From Aquipluma nitroreducens (GTDB lineage: Bacteria > Bacteroidota > Bacteroidia > Bacteroidales > Prolixibacteraceae): DNA of 64,000 bases. A program made the position numbers and the translations under genes. The stretch covers positions 4,145,501 through 4,209,500 of the forward strand of contig NZ_AP018694.1 in the NCBI RefSeq assembly GCF_009689585.1. The letters run 5' to 3'. Of this stretch, positions 9,038-17,350 are shown piece by piece (the first letter of the stretch is position 1; each line of letters begins with the position of its first letter). The notes beneath the pieces are model-generated. The model did not search any database, was not told the DNA's origin, and saw only the letters and a list, made by a program, of their open reading frames with translations.

Positions 9038-9157
9038 GGTGCTTCAATTTTATACCATCGGAACCGGGCTGCAACTAATCCTTTGCGTTTACTGTAACCG
9101 AGCTTCAAAAAAACGCTGAAACCCGCGAAAGGAGAGATCAATCTTTAACAGGGCAGG

Positions 9158-9300
9158 CAGAAATTGAACAGGATGATGAAAATACCTACTCGTTCGCCCA
9201 GAAATTGAACAGGATGGCGAAACAAACTACTCGTGTGCCAAAATCTTTAACTCGTGTGTCCTATTCTTAACTCGCATGGCTATATTTTTAACTCGTGCAG
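9158..9300. repeat. Degenerate repeat tract with ACTCG phased every 20-21 bp
   Basis: Two 41-bp copies (9158-9198 and 9199-9239, both beginning CAGAAATTGAACAGGATG) are followed by three shorter units with TTAACTCG. The core ACTCG occurs at 9188, 9229, 9250, 9270 and 9291, with spacings of 41, 21, 20 and 21 bp, about two helical turns. The tract lies in the 345-bp gap between the Gate gene and the GH3 terminator. It contains no gene. Confidence 0.7.
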
Positions 9301-9321
9301 GTAAATAACAAACAAGCTCAA

Positions 9322-9357
9322 TAAAAAATCCCCTCCAAAACGAATTTCGAAGGGGAT
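9322..9357 (-). terminator. Rho-independent terminator of GH3 gene
   Basis: On the minus strand ATCCCCT pairs with AGGGGAT around a short A/T-rich loop and is followed by six T residues. It lies about 25 bases after the GH3 stop codon. Confidence 0.8.
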
Positions 9358-9382
9358 CACACACAAACAATTCCTAAACCAA

Positions 9383-12013
9383 CTATCTTATTTCGAGAGT
9401 TTTCCCGATTAATTTCATCCTTCCGGAGAGAGTTCCGGTTGTTTCGGCTTTAGCAGCGCCGGTAAACCCGGGTTGCTCACCGCCAACAGCTATGGTAAAG
9501 AATCCGGGCTCTACCACTTGTTTATCTTTATCGTTGATCATTGAAAGTTGACGAGGCACAAGTGTAAACGATACGATTTGCGATTCGCCTTTCTTCAGTG
9601 AAATACGTTTAAATCCTTCCAATGAGCGGATTGGACGTGGAGTTGATGCTTTTTCATCAGTCAGGTACAACTGAACCACTTCATCGCCATCGCGGTCTCC
9701 GGTATTGGTAACCTTAACCGAAACGGTAACGTCTTCACCCATTTTTACTTCTTTCGGAAGGTTCAAATCGGTGTACGTGAAATTAGTATAGCTTAAACCA
9801 AATCCAAACGGATAAAGCGGTGACTGGCGGAAATAGCGGTAGGTGCGGCCTTCCATATCGTAATTTTCGAAAGCAGGCAACTGATCAACCGATTTGTAAT
9901 AGGTAACCGGCAAACGTCCTGCCGGATTGTAATCGCCAAAAAGAACATCGGCCACTGCATTTCCACCTTCTTGTCCGGGATAACCTGCACTCAGGATAGC
10001 ATCCATGTTTTCAGCCGCATAATTTATAGAAAGCGCGCTTCCGTTAAGCAATACTAAAACAACGGGTTTCCCGGTTGCTTTAATGGCTTCCATCAGCTTT
10101 TCCTGAGTTTTTGGCAGATCCAGATGAGTGCGGTCGCCCCCTTTAAAACCATCAACCTGAATCGGCATTTCTTCACCTTCCAAACGCTGATTCAGGCCCA
10201 AGACAAGCACAACAACATCCGATTTTTTTGCTGTTTCAATGGCGTCAGCAAGCATATTGGGTTGGGGAACTTCCCAAAGTAATGAGGCTGTCCCGTCGCC
10301 ATGGTAATTTTTGTAATCGAACACTAATTTATAACGTTTACCGGTTTCGAGGGTTAGTTTCTTTTGGCTGTGAAAAGCGTGATGCTCGTTGTCTCCGCCT
10401 AAAATTTCCTTACCGTCGCAATAGATTTTGAAATTTGGCATACTCCAGATACCGATTTCGTAATCGCCAGTTTGCGGAACTTTCAGATAAGTTGTCCAAC
10501 GGACACTGAAATTATCAACTGGCATCCGTGGATCAGGAGAGCCGGCCTCCCAGTAAAAATCAACATTGTCGTCAATGCGGGTAAATAATGGTTTGCCTTC
10601 CAGTTTGTTATTGGCAAAATATTCACCCAAAGCTCCCTGCTTACCATCTTCGGTTTCCAGATAAATGGAAGGGATTGGTGTTAATTTGGTAACGCCATCA
10701 GCCAGCTCGCTTCCTTGTGCATAAAGCACTTCAACTTGAGGAGATATTTTATTTTTTATTCCCTGAAGCACGGTTACCGGATGAGAGGGAATCCCATTAT
10801 AGTTACCCCATAATGATTCAATTTCATCAGCATTTGGACCAATAACTGCAACTTTTGCCAGGTTCTTTTTCAATGGTAATGTGTGGTTGGCATTCTTTAG
10901 TAACACGATGCTTTTCTGTGCAGCTACGCGTGATAGCCGGTCGTGGGCCGGATTGTCATTCACTGAGAATGGAATTTGCGCGTAGGCTACTTTTTCGTCT
11001 GGATCGAACATCCCCAGTTTCATCCGGGCGGTTAGTAAGCGGCCAACACAAACATCCAGATCTTTCTCCGTAATTAATCCACGTTTAAGGGCTTCAGGCA
11101 AGGCTTTATAGGTGTTGCCACATTCTAAATCAGTACCGGTTTTTACGGCCATGGCGGCAGCTTCAGCTTCGTCCTTTGCAATCTTGTGGTATTGCCAAAT
11201 ATCGGCAATGGCCCAGCAATCGCTTACAATATAACCTTTGAAACCCCACTCATTGCGGAGAATTCCGGATAAGAATGGACTGGCACAGCAAGCTTCGCCA
11301 CGAAAACGGTTGTAGGCGCCCATCACCGAATATACTCCTCCATCAACAACCAAGGTGCGGAATGCAGGGAGGTAGGTTTCGCGTAAATCGCGTTCGCTGA
11401 CTTTGGCATCAAAAACATGACGAGATGGTTCCGGACCTGAATGAACGGCAAAATGTTTAGCGGTAGCAACCACTTTTAAGTAATTGGGGTCGTCGCCCTG
11501 AAGCCCCTTTACGAATTGGGTGCCCAACTGGCCTGTCAGGTAAGGATCTTCCCCGAAGGTTTCGTGGCCACGACCCCAGCGAGGATCGCGGAAAATATTG
11601 ATGTTTGGCGACCAGAAAGTCAAACCCTGATAAATATCTCTCATTCCACGACGTACAAATTCGTGGTGTTTGGCACGCGCTTCATCCGAAATCACTGAAG
11701 CAACTTCATGCAGCAGATCTTTGTCCCAGGATGCTGCAATCGTAATCGACTGTGGGAAAACCGTTGCATATCCGGCTCGTGCAACTCCGTGTAAACATTC
11801 GTTCCACCAGTTGTATTCAGGAACTCCCAAACGTTCGATAGCCGGAGACGTAAAGAGCATTTGCCCCATTTTTTCCTGAACAGTCATTTCCGAGAGCAAG
11901 CTTTCAACTCTTTCCTGAGTCGATAAATTGGTGTTCTGGAATTGAAATTTGTTTTGCGAAATGCCCAGAAAAGGGCATATTGATAATAGGAGTATATACA
12001 GATTTAGTTTCAT
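9383..12013 (-). CDS. Secreted family 3 glycoside hydrolase with PA14 insert
   Basis: An 876-residue exported beta-glycosidase (signal peptide about 1-19). The GH3 N-terminal barrel contains KHF at 186-188 and the nucleophile Asp265 in GYIVSDCWAI. The second alpha/beta domain is interrupted by a PA14 carbohydrate-binding domain (about residues 455-590, ALGEYFANNKLEG to the YHGDGTASLLWEVP region). The C-terminal fibronectin-III-like domain contains DGDEVVQLYL. This layout is typical of Bacteroidota beta-glucosidases and xylosidases acting on plant oligosaccharides in the periplasm. There is no SusC/D pair nearby, so it is not in an evident polysaccharide utilisation locus. A TAATTTTG promoter box and a CTGGT pentamer tract lie upstream. 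Confidence 0.93.
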   Translation of the reverse strand: MKLNLYILLLSICPFLGISQNKFQFQNTNLSTQERVESLLSEMTVQEKMGQMLFTSPAIERLGVPEYNWWNECLHGVARAGYATVFPQSITIAASWDKDLLHEVASVISDEARAKHHEFVRRGMRDIYQGLTFWSPNINIFRDPRWGRGHETFGEDPYLTGQLGTQFVKGLQGDDPNYLKVVATAKHFAVHSGPEPSRHVFDAKVSERDLRETYLPAFRTLVVDGGVYSVMGAYNRFRGEACCASPFLSGILRNEWGFKGYIVSDCWAIADIWQYHKIAKDEAEAAAMAVKTGTDLECGNTYKALPEALKRGLITEKDLDVCVGRLLTARMKLGMFDPDEKVAYAQIPFSVNDNPAHDRLSRVAAQKSIVLLKNANHTLPLKKNLAKVAVIGPNADEIESLWGNYNGIPSHPVTVLQGIKNKISPQVEVLYAQGSELADGVTKLTPIPSIYLETEDGKQGALGEYFANNKLEGKPLFTRIDDNVDFYWEAGSPDPRMPVDNFSVRWTTYLKVPQTGDYEIGIWSMPNFKIYCDGKEILGGDNEHHAFHSQKKLTLETGKRYKLVFDYKNYHGDGTASLLWEVPQPNMLADAIETAKKSDVVVLVLGLNQRLEGEEMPIQVDGFKGGDRTHLDLPKTQEKLMEAIKATGKPVVLVLLNGSALSINYAAENMDAILSAGYPGQEGGNAVADVLFGDYNPAGRLPVTYYKSVDQLPAFENYDMEGRTYRYFRQSPLYPFGFGLSYTNFTYTDLNLPKEVKMGEDVTVSVKVTNTGDRDGDEVVQLYLTDEKASTPRPIRSLEGFKRISLKKGESQIVSFTLVPRQLSMINDKDKQVVEPGFFTIAVGGEQPGFTGAAKAETTGTLSGRMKLIGKTLEIR

Positions 12014-12032
12014 ATTTATTGGTTTTGTTGTG

Positions 12033-12050
12033 CTGGTCTGGTCTGGTCTG
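12033..12050. repeat. CTGGT pentamer tract (3.6 copies)
   Basis: CTGGTCTGGTCTGGTCTG directly abuts the -7 box of the GH3 gene and so spans the expected transcription start. Copy-number change here would alter the first transcribed bases. Confidence 0.75.
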
Positions 12051-12058
12051 CAAAATTA
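12051..12058 (-). promoter_or_regulatory. -7 box of GH3 gene
   Basis: The minus strand reads TAATTTTG, matching TAnnTTTG, about 38 bases before the ATG at 12013. Confidence 0.5.
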
Positions 12059-12193
12059 TAAAATGGTAAGAAATTTCCAAACGTTAAAGCATTATTCTCG
12101 GATATAAAATTTTAAAGTAATCAGAATTGAGCTGTTGAATTCATTTAGTTTCTATGTGTAAAAATTAATAATCAGTGGTCGAATAAGCCTTTT

Positions 12194-12814
12194 CTAATCC
12201 AGATAAACTTCTGATTTTTCGCCCCTGAAATATTCAAACATCAGGTAAATTTGAGATTCGATGTTTCTGGGTTTTGAAAGCTCCGGTAATTCATTCTCGT
12301 TAAACCAGCCCACATCGTCGGTTTCAGCTCCGGCAGCGATTTGTGTGTCCATGGGTTCGCACCTGATAAAAAGCTTGTACACATATTCAAATTCGGGTGG
12401 CATTTGCTGGGCGGTTTTGTCCATTACAGCAATTAATTTGTTCGATTTTACAGCTAATCCGGCTTCTTCGAAACATTCTTTTTCGGCGATCATTCTCGGA
12501 GTATAACCTACATCTGCCCAACCTCCGGGTAAAGCCCAGCAACCGTCTGCTTTTTCCTGAACCAGTAAAATCTGCCCTTCAGGATTAAAAACCACTGCGC
12601 GAACATCGACCTTTGGTGTTTTATAGCCATTGTTTTCCTGAATAATTGCTTTGATTTTTGTTATCGGAACATCAGTTAGCTGACCAAGCATATCCAGACA
12701 AATCTCCTGAATTTCTTCATAGCGCTCAATGTCGTAATTGTTGTCGGAATAGGCTAATCCAATTTCGGCCAATGCCAGAAGTCGTTTGATCTGTTCAAAG
12801 AAGCTTCGTTCCAT
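12194..12814 (-). CDS. NUDIX hydrolase with N-terminal helical domain
   Basis: A 206-residue enzyme with a 60-residue NUDIX-hydrolase N-terminal domain and a catalytic NUDIX fold. The NUDIX box (98-120, GWADVGYTPRMIAEKECFEE then AGL) keeps Glu113, Glu116, Glu117 and Gly119. It has Tyr104 where the consensus has Glu and Lys112 where it has Arg; this variant resembles the ADP-ribose/ADP-sugar hydrolase branch with GGWADVG. It is likely a cytosolic nucleotide-sugar or ADP-ribose pyrophosphatase. Its start lies 18 bases after the OstA-like stop codon, so it may be the last gene of the envelope cluster. Confidence 0.88.
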   Translation of the reverse strand: MERSFFEQIKRLLALAEIGLAYSDNNYDIERYEEIQEICLDMLGQLTDVPITKIKAIIQENNGYKTPKVDVRAVVFNPEGQILLVQEKADGCWALPGGWADVGYTPRMIAEKECFEEAGLAVKSNKLIAVMDKTAQQMPPEFEYVYKLFIRCEPMDTQIAAGAETDDVGWFNENELPELSKPRNIESQIYLMFEYFRGEKSEVYLD

Positions 12815-12832
12815 CTGCGGGCAATTCTGGAA

Positions 12833-14764
12833 TTAATTAATGGTGTTGACTGATTTTTCGGGTTTCTGTTTCTTATCCGGAATTGCAGGCGTTTTTGATT
12901 TCGCCGCCGGAGCCAGGATCGGTTCGGGGGCTGGTTGTCGAAAAATGTCATCCTTGTTTACAGGCCGTAATCCGTCCTGCCAGTTGAATCCAGGCAATAA
13001 TTTATCGCCTTCTTCCAATTGCCCCAAAGGTTTAAGTTCGCCATCGGGCGATTTAATGAAGGCAATTCGTTTAACCTTGCCTTTATTCATGTATATGGTA
13101 ATGTTACTGCTTTCGGCTTTGTTGAGTCCAATGACTCCATTTTTGTCGCGTGCGTAATAGTTCGACTGACCGTTTCCACTGACATCAATTTTATCGAGTT
13201 CGTTGTTGCGGACATACCCGATCATATTTTTTCCCTTGATCTGATTAAACCGGAGGCTGTCGTCTTCCATGGAAATAATGAACGCATCATCTTTCATCCT
13301 GATTTCATCGGGATCTTTGCTTCGGTTTATCATTTCGATGTAGTTGGCTGATATCTGGTTTTTATTCGACCAAATAACCGGATTGGTAAACATCTGAATG
13401 GTTGAGTCTTTTGACCAATAGGTCAGCGAATCGCATTTGCCTTGCATGTCGTCGCGAAAGAACCTTACCTTGTGGTATGCAAGAACTAAACGGGCGTCTT
13501 TGGGTGGTTTGGTGGCCAACGAATCGGTGCGTAAGGTGTCACCAACTAACTTTCCTGAAGTTAAACTGTCTTTGTGTAATTTAGAAAAGGCTTTAAATTC
13601 AGGATTTCTTGATGCCAACGACAATGAGTCGGAGGCTAATTTTTTTGCAATTGGCTTTTTTTGTATTTTTTTGTCAGGCGCCGATTTTCTTGAAGGTGTG
13701 GTGTCAGGCATTGTTTTTAGGTAGTCGGCATGTAAAAACAGCGAATCGGCCTTGGAATACTGAATGAGAACTGCCGAATCGGTTGCCGAAGCGATTTTGG
13801 TAATGTCGTTGTATTTGACCCGATTCCCAACCACAATAATGCTGTTTTCAATGTCCTGAATACGCGCATGCCCCATGGCAAGGCCTTCTCCATTTTCTTT
13901 ATCGTAATAGATCGAATCGGCTTTTACTTTTTGTTTGGCATTCCAGATCTTTGGTTTTTTCGTGAGCCTGGTATAGCTTTTCATGCTGTCGTACCAGCCA
14001 TATTCGGCGTAAAGAGTGTCTTTTTCGTTGAAAATGGTGGTCGGGCCTTCAATGAAAACCTGTTTTGTATCCGTAAAATAAATCAGGGTATCCGATTTGA
14101 TTTTATAGTCTTTAGTCACACCATCTACGTTTTTTTTGAAGTAAGCCTTTTTTTCATTGACGTAATACTGACCAATAATTGATTTCAGAACATTGGTCGA
14201 ATCTTTTACAGTTCCGGAGTAATTGTACGATGCCAAATCGTTAATCATAGAGTAGTCGAGCGAGTCGGTGGTCAATGTCGTCTGTTTGTCGATGAGTTTT
14301 ACATTCCGGCGTGCTTTGGCTAGCTTGGTTTCAGGGTCATAATGAATGAAATCGGCATACATGTTAAGGGTGTCGCCACGAACAATGTGTACATTACTGA
14401 AAGCATCTACCGTATTGTTTGTGTACGAATATAAGCTATCGCACCACATTAACGCACCATCAATTGTGATGTTTACATTTCCCAGCAGACGTTGGGCATT
14501 TGCAACGATGCGTTGGTCGTATGCACCCAAGTCGCTGTGGATAATCTCGACTTTTTTCCGGGTTTGGGCCTGAATGTTTCCTGAAAATGCCAATAACCCC
14601 AAAAGCACTATCAAGATTGGCAACTTTGCTTTTGTTATAGCTAATTCTATGTTGCGTTTTTCACCCCAAACCCCTAAAGGGGCTTTTGCTGTATGTATTG
14701 AAGATACTTGCAGGTGGAGAAAGTCCCCTTTCGGGGATTTAGGGGTAAAGAGAAATTTCATCAT
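12833..14764 (-). CDS. OstA/LptA-like outer-membrane biogenesis protein with repeat-derived N-terminus
   Basis: A 643-residue protein whose central part consists of beta-strand repeats typical of OstA-like proteins (LptA/LptD N-domain), which bridge LPS across the periplasm. The signal-peptide-like segment is at 41-67 (LPILIVLLGLLAF, ending IQAQ). The 35-40 residues before it (TPKSPKGDF and KAPLGVWGEKR) are read from a REP-like DNA element at 14663-14746. No ATG or GTG lies between that element and the hydrophobic core, so the ATG at 14764 is probably used. That start lies five bases after the moxR stop codon. The C-terminus is Lys/Pro-rich. Clustering with SurA-like chaperones fits a role in outer-membrane assembly. 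Confidence 0.82.
   Translation of the reverse strand: MMKFLFTPKSPKGDFLHLQVSSIHTAKAPLGVWGEKRNIELAITKAKLPILIVLLGLLAFSGNIQAQTRKKVEIIHSDLGAYDQRIVANAQRLLGNVNITIDGALMWCDSLYSYTNNTVDAFSNVHIVRGDTLNMYADFIHYDPETKLAKARRNVKLIDKQTTLTTDSLDYSMINDLASYNYSGTVKDSTNVLKSIIGQYYVNEKKAYFKKNVDGVTKDYKIKSDTLIYFTDTKQVFIEGPTTIFNEKDTLYAEYGWYDSMKSYTRLTKKPKIWNAKQKVKADSIYYDKENGEGLAMGHARIQDIENSIIVVGNRVKYNDITKIASATDSAVLIQYSKADSLFLHADYLKTMPDTTPSRKSAPDKKIQKKPIAKKLASDSLSLASRNPEFKAFSKLHKDSLTSGKLVGDTLRTDSLATKPPKDARLVLAYHKVRFFRDDMQGKCDSLTYWSKDSTIQMFTNPVIWSNKNQISANYIEMINRSKDPDEIRMKDDAFIISMEDDSLRFNQIKGKNMIGYVRNNELDKIDVSGNGQSNYYARDKNGVIGLNKAESSNITIYMNKGKVKRIAFIKSPDGELKPLGQLEEGDKLLPGFNWQDGLRPVNKDDIFRQPAPEPILAPAAKSKTPAIPDKKQKPEKSVNTIN
14663..14746. 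repeat. REP-like palindromic element inside the 5' end of the OstA-like gene
   Basis: Two arms, ACCCCAAACCCCTAAAGGGG-CTTT on the left and AAAGTCCCCTTTCGGGGATT-TAGGGGT on the right, form an imperfect inverted repeat. Each also contains its own short palindrome (CCCCTAAAGGGG, CCCCTTTCGGGG). The arrangement looks like a pair of REP units around a spacer of about 35 bp. Confidence 0.75.
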
Positions 14765-14769
14765 TCGGG

Positions 14770-15735
14770 CTATTTCATCAATTCAGTAATAATGTCTTCA
14801 ACCGAAAGATTCTCTGCTTCAGCTTTGTAGTTCTTAATTACGCGGTGACGAAGAATGCTTATGGCTACTTTTTTAATGTCTTCAATATCAGGAGAATATT
14901 TACCCTGAAGGGCAGCTAAGGTTTTTGCTCCTAAAACCAGGTATTGAGAGGCGCGGGGGCCTGCCCCCCATTTGAGGTATTTGTTGCTGATTGGCGCTGC
15001 CAATTCAGTATTTGGGCGTGTTTTGGCCGATAGTCCTACCGCATATTTTAGCACGTTTTCATTCACCGGAACTTTCATTACCAATTCCTGAAAGTAACGG
15101 ATTTCTTCTTTCGAAATAATCTCATTCAGGCGGGTTGAAAAGTCGGAAGTTGTATTCCTGACAATCGTTAACTCGTCTTCAAATTTAGGATAGTCGAGCC
15201 ATATCGAAAACATAAACCGGTCGAGTTGGGCTTCGGGCAGCGGATAAGTGCCTTCCTGTTCGATTGGGTTTTGGGTTGCCAGAACAAAGAATGGTTTGTC
15301 GAGTTCGTATTTTTGACCAGCGGCTGTAACCGAACGTTCCTGCATGGCTTCAAGTAAAGCTGCCTGGGTTTTGGGCGGTGTACGGTTGATTTCGTCGGCC
15401 AGAAGGATGTTGGAGAAAATAGGGCCACGGATAAATTTAAATTCGCGGTCTTTGTCCAGAATTTCAGTTCCGATAATGTCAGAAGGCATCAAGTCGGGTG
15501 TAAACTGAATGCGTTTGTATTGAAGGCCAAGTACCTCGGAAATCGTATTGACAAGCAATGTTTTGGCCAGTCCTGGAACACCAATAAGCAAACAGTGTCC
15601 ACGGCTAAACATAGCGACCAATACCTGATCGATAATTTCATCTTGTCCGTATATCCGTTTTTTAACCTCGGAGCGCAGCTGGTCGAATTTACGACTCAGC
15701 TCATTTACTGCTTCAACTTCATTCTTAAATGCCAT
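14770..15735 (-). CDS. MoxR-family AAA+ ATPase
   Basis: A 321-residue cytosolic AAA ATPase. Walker A is GVPGLAKT (52-59), Walker B/sensor is LLADEINRTPPKTQAALLEAMQE, and the arginine-rich GGAGPRAS-like motif (KWGAGPRASQYLVLGAK) is typical of MoxR. MoxR proteins act as chaperones that insert metals or activate partner proteins, often with a VWA-domain protein. No VWA gene is next to it here. It is read with the OstA-like gene (five-base gap) and separated by 256 bases from the SurA-like gene upstream; that gap holds a GC palindrome and heptamer repeats. Confidence 0.92.
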   Translation of the reverse strand: MAFKNEVEAVNELSRKFDQLRSEVKKRIYGQDEIIDQVLVAMFSRGHCLLIGVPGLAKTLLVNTISEVLGLQYKRIQFTPDLMPSDIIGTEILDKDREFKFIRGPIFSNILLADEINRTPPKTQAALLEAMQERSVTAAGQKYELDKPFFVLATQNPIEQEGTYPLPEAQLDRFMFSIWLDYPKFEDELTIVRNTTSDFSTRLNEIISKEEIRYFQELVMKVPVNENVLKYAVGLSAKTRPNTELAAPISNKYLKWGAGPRASQYLVLGAKTLAALQGKYSPDIEDIKKVAISILRHRVIKNYKAEAENLSVEDIITELMK

Positions 15736-15885
15736 CTTTATCTATTCTGTTATTGTAGGCTAAAATCAGAAGCCACCCTGATTATTTTTATTAATTCCAT
15801 TTTTAATGGCCACTTATATTCCGTCCGAAAATTGGGTATAACATTGAAATATATTCAGCTCAGACGGTTTTGTATTAATTTATAT

Positions 15886-15908
15886 AACCCGGGGTTTCGC
15901 CCCGGGCT
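15886..15908. repeat. GC-rich REP-like palindrome
   Basis: CCCGGGG (15888-15894) and CCCCGGG (15900-15906) form a perfect 7-bp GC stem with loop TTTCG in otherwise A/T-rich spacer. It may act as a transcript-stabilising or terminating hairpin between the SurA-like gene and moxR. Confidence 0.7.
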
Positions 15909-15960
15909 ACAATATTTTGCCCTTACAGGACAGAAGTCGTGATTCAAAGCGATACTTAAC

Positions 15961-15988
15961 TTGAAACTTTGAACCTGAAACTTGAAAC
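15961..15988. repeat. Four heptamers in tandem
   Basis: TTGAAAC, TTTGAAC, CTGAAAC and TTGAAAC follow each other exactly, ending three bases before the SurA-like stop codon. This is another period-7 tract of the kind found at several other junctions. Confidence 0.75.
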
Positions 15989-15991
15989 TAT

Positions 15992-17344
15992 TTATTTCAT
16001 CCAACCTTTGTACTTGAAATTACAGTTGAGATAAGTATCGTCGATGTGAACATAGGTTCCCGATTGTTTCTCGCGAATCCATGTGTCAAGTGTCTTTTCT
16101 TTTTTCGAAGCCATATAAATATTGCTCAATTCAACGTAATCGTCACGCAGGTTGGCTGGATGCGCGTTAGTCTTGTTTATCAGTTTAACAATTTTATAAA
16201 CAGGACGTTGCTTGTCGTCGATGGTTTTAAATGGTTTCGAAATTTCGTTGATGTTCATTTTTGTAATTACCTTGCTGACATCAGGGTCAAGTTCGCTCAA
16301 TTTCCATTTTGACTCTCCGGTTTCAGGGTTGATAACTATCCCACCATTGTTGCGCGAATCTTTATCGTAGGAATACCGCATGGCTGCATCTTCAAATTTA
16401 AAAGTCCCTTTCCGGATAAAGTCTGCTATACTATCGATCTGGCTAAATGCTTTTTCCATCGCTTTGGGTGAAGGCTTTGGCATCATGATGATGTGGCGTG
16501 TTTTAATCTGTTCGCCCTTGCGGTCAACCACCTGAATGATGTGATAGCCAAAATCACTTTTTACCACGTTCGAAATTTTGTCACCTTTCAGGTTGAATGC
16601 TGCTGCTGCATAGGCAGGATCGAGTTGTCCGCGTCCCATGTAATCCAATTCACCGCCGTTTCTAGCCGAGCCATCCTCAGAATACATAACCGCTAAAGGA
16701 GCAAAACTGCTTTCGCCTGTTTCAATACGGCGTTTTAGCTCGCGAAGCGTAGATTTGATACGGTCTTCTTCCTCCAAACTGATAATTGGCTGAACAACGA
16801 TCTGGGCATATTCAATCTGAGCATCAATTTGTGGTATTTCGGCTTCAGGTAAGTTTTTAAAGTGATAACGAACTTCGGCAGGTGTAATCGTGACTTTGTC
16901 GATAATCTTATTCTGCATTTGTTGCGTCATCTGTTGGTTCTTGATGACTTCCTGCAAATCGGCTTTTAAATCAATGATCGATTTTTTAAAGTAGGCTTCC
17001 ACCTCTTTTTCAGAGCCAAGATGTGACGTGAAATATTGTATGCGTTGTTCCAGATTCTGGTTCAACTGGCTATCGCTAACCGTAATGGTCGTATCCAATT
17101 CTGCTTCAGCGAGAAGTAGTTTTTCGACGAGTAAATTTTCAAGAATTTCACATTTCATATCACCTTCTGTGGTTATTCCCTGTGCCTGTTGTTGTTGGTA
17201 CATGCCTTCAATGTCCGATTTCAGAATAATATTCTTTCCTACTACGGCCACAATCTGGTCCACAACTTTATCTTGCGCCTGGGTCTGATTGCTGATTACA
17301 ATACATCCCGTCAGGATAAATAAACCAATTAGTTTTCTGATCAT
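15992..17344 (-). CDS. SurA-like periplasmic peptidyl-prolyl isomerase
   Basis: A 450-residue exported foldase with a signal peptide (about 1-24, ending QTQAQ). A SurA N-terminal chaperone segment follows (VVDQIVAVVGKNIILKSDIE). A first parvulin domain spans about 180-285 (MYSEDGSARNGGELDYMGRGQLDPAYAAAAF, FGYHIIQV). A second, more degenerate parvulin-like stretch runs to about 400 (THRHI-type KTRHIIMMPKPSP, YSYDKDSRNNGGIV). SurA delivers outer-membrane proteins to the BAM complex. It is read six bases after the lipoprotein gene, in the cluster that begins with guaB. Confidence 0.92.
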   Translation of the reverse strand: MIRKLIGLFILTGCIVISNQTQAQDKVVDQIVAVVGKNIILKSDIEGMYQQQQAQGITTEGDMKCEILENLLVEKLLLAEAELDTTITVSDSQLNQNLEQRIQYFTSHLGSEKEVEAYFKKSIIDLKADLQEVIKNQQMTQQMQNKIIDKVTITPAEVRYHFKNLPEAEIPQIDAQIEYAQIVVQPIISLEEEDRIKSTLRELKRRIETGESSFAPLAVMYSEDGSARNGGELDYMGRGQLDPAYAAAAFNLKGDKISNVVKSDFGYHIIQVVDRKGEQIKTRHIIMMPKPSPKAMEKAFSQIDSIADFIRKGTFKFEDAAMRYSYDKDSRNNGGIVINPETGESKWKLSELDPDVSKVITKMNINEISKPFKTIDDKQRPVYKIVKLINKTNAHPANLRDDYVELSNIYMASKKEKTLDTWIREKQSGTYVHIDDTYLNCNFKYKGWMK

Positions 17345-17350
17345 AAACGA

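Noticed and set aside
9158-9300. Possible CRISPR array
   Set aside because: Units are irregular in sequence, and spacers of constant length between identical repeats are absent; no cas genes are near.
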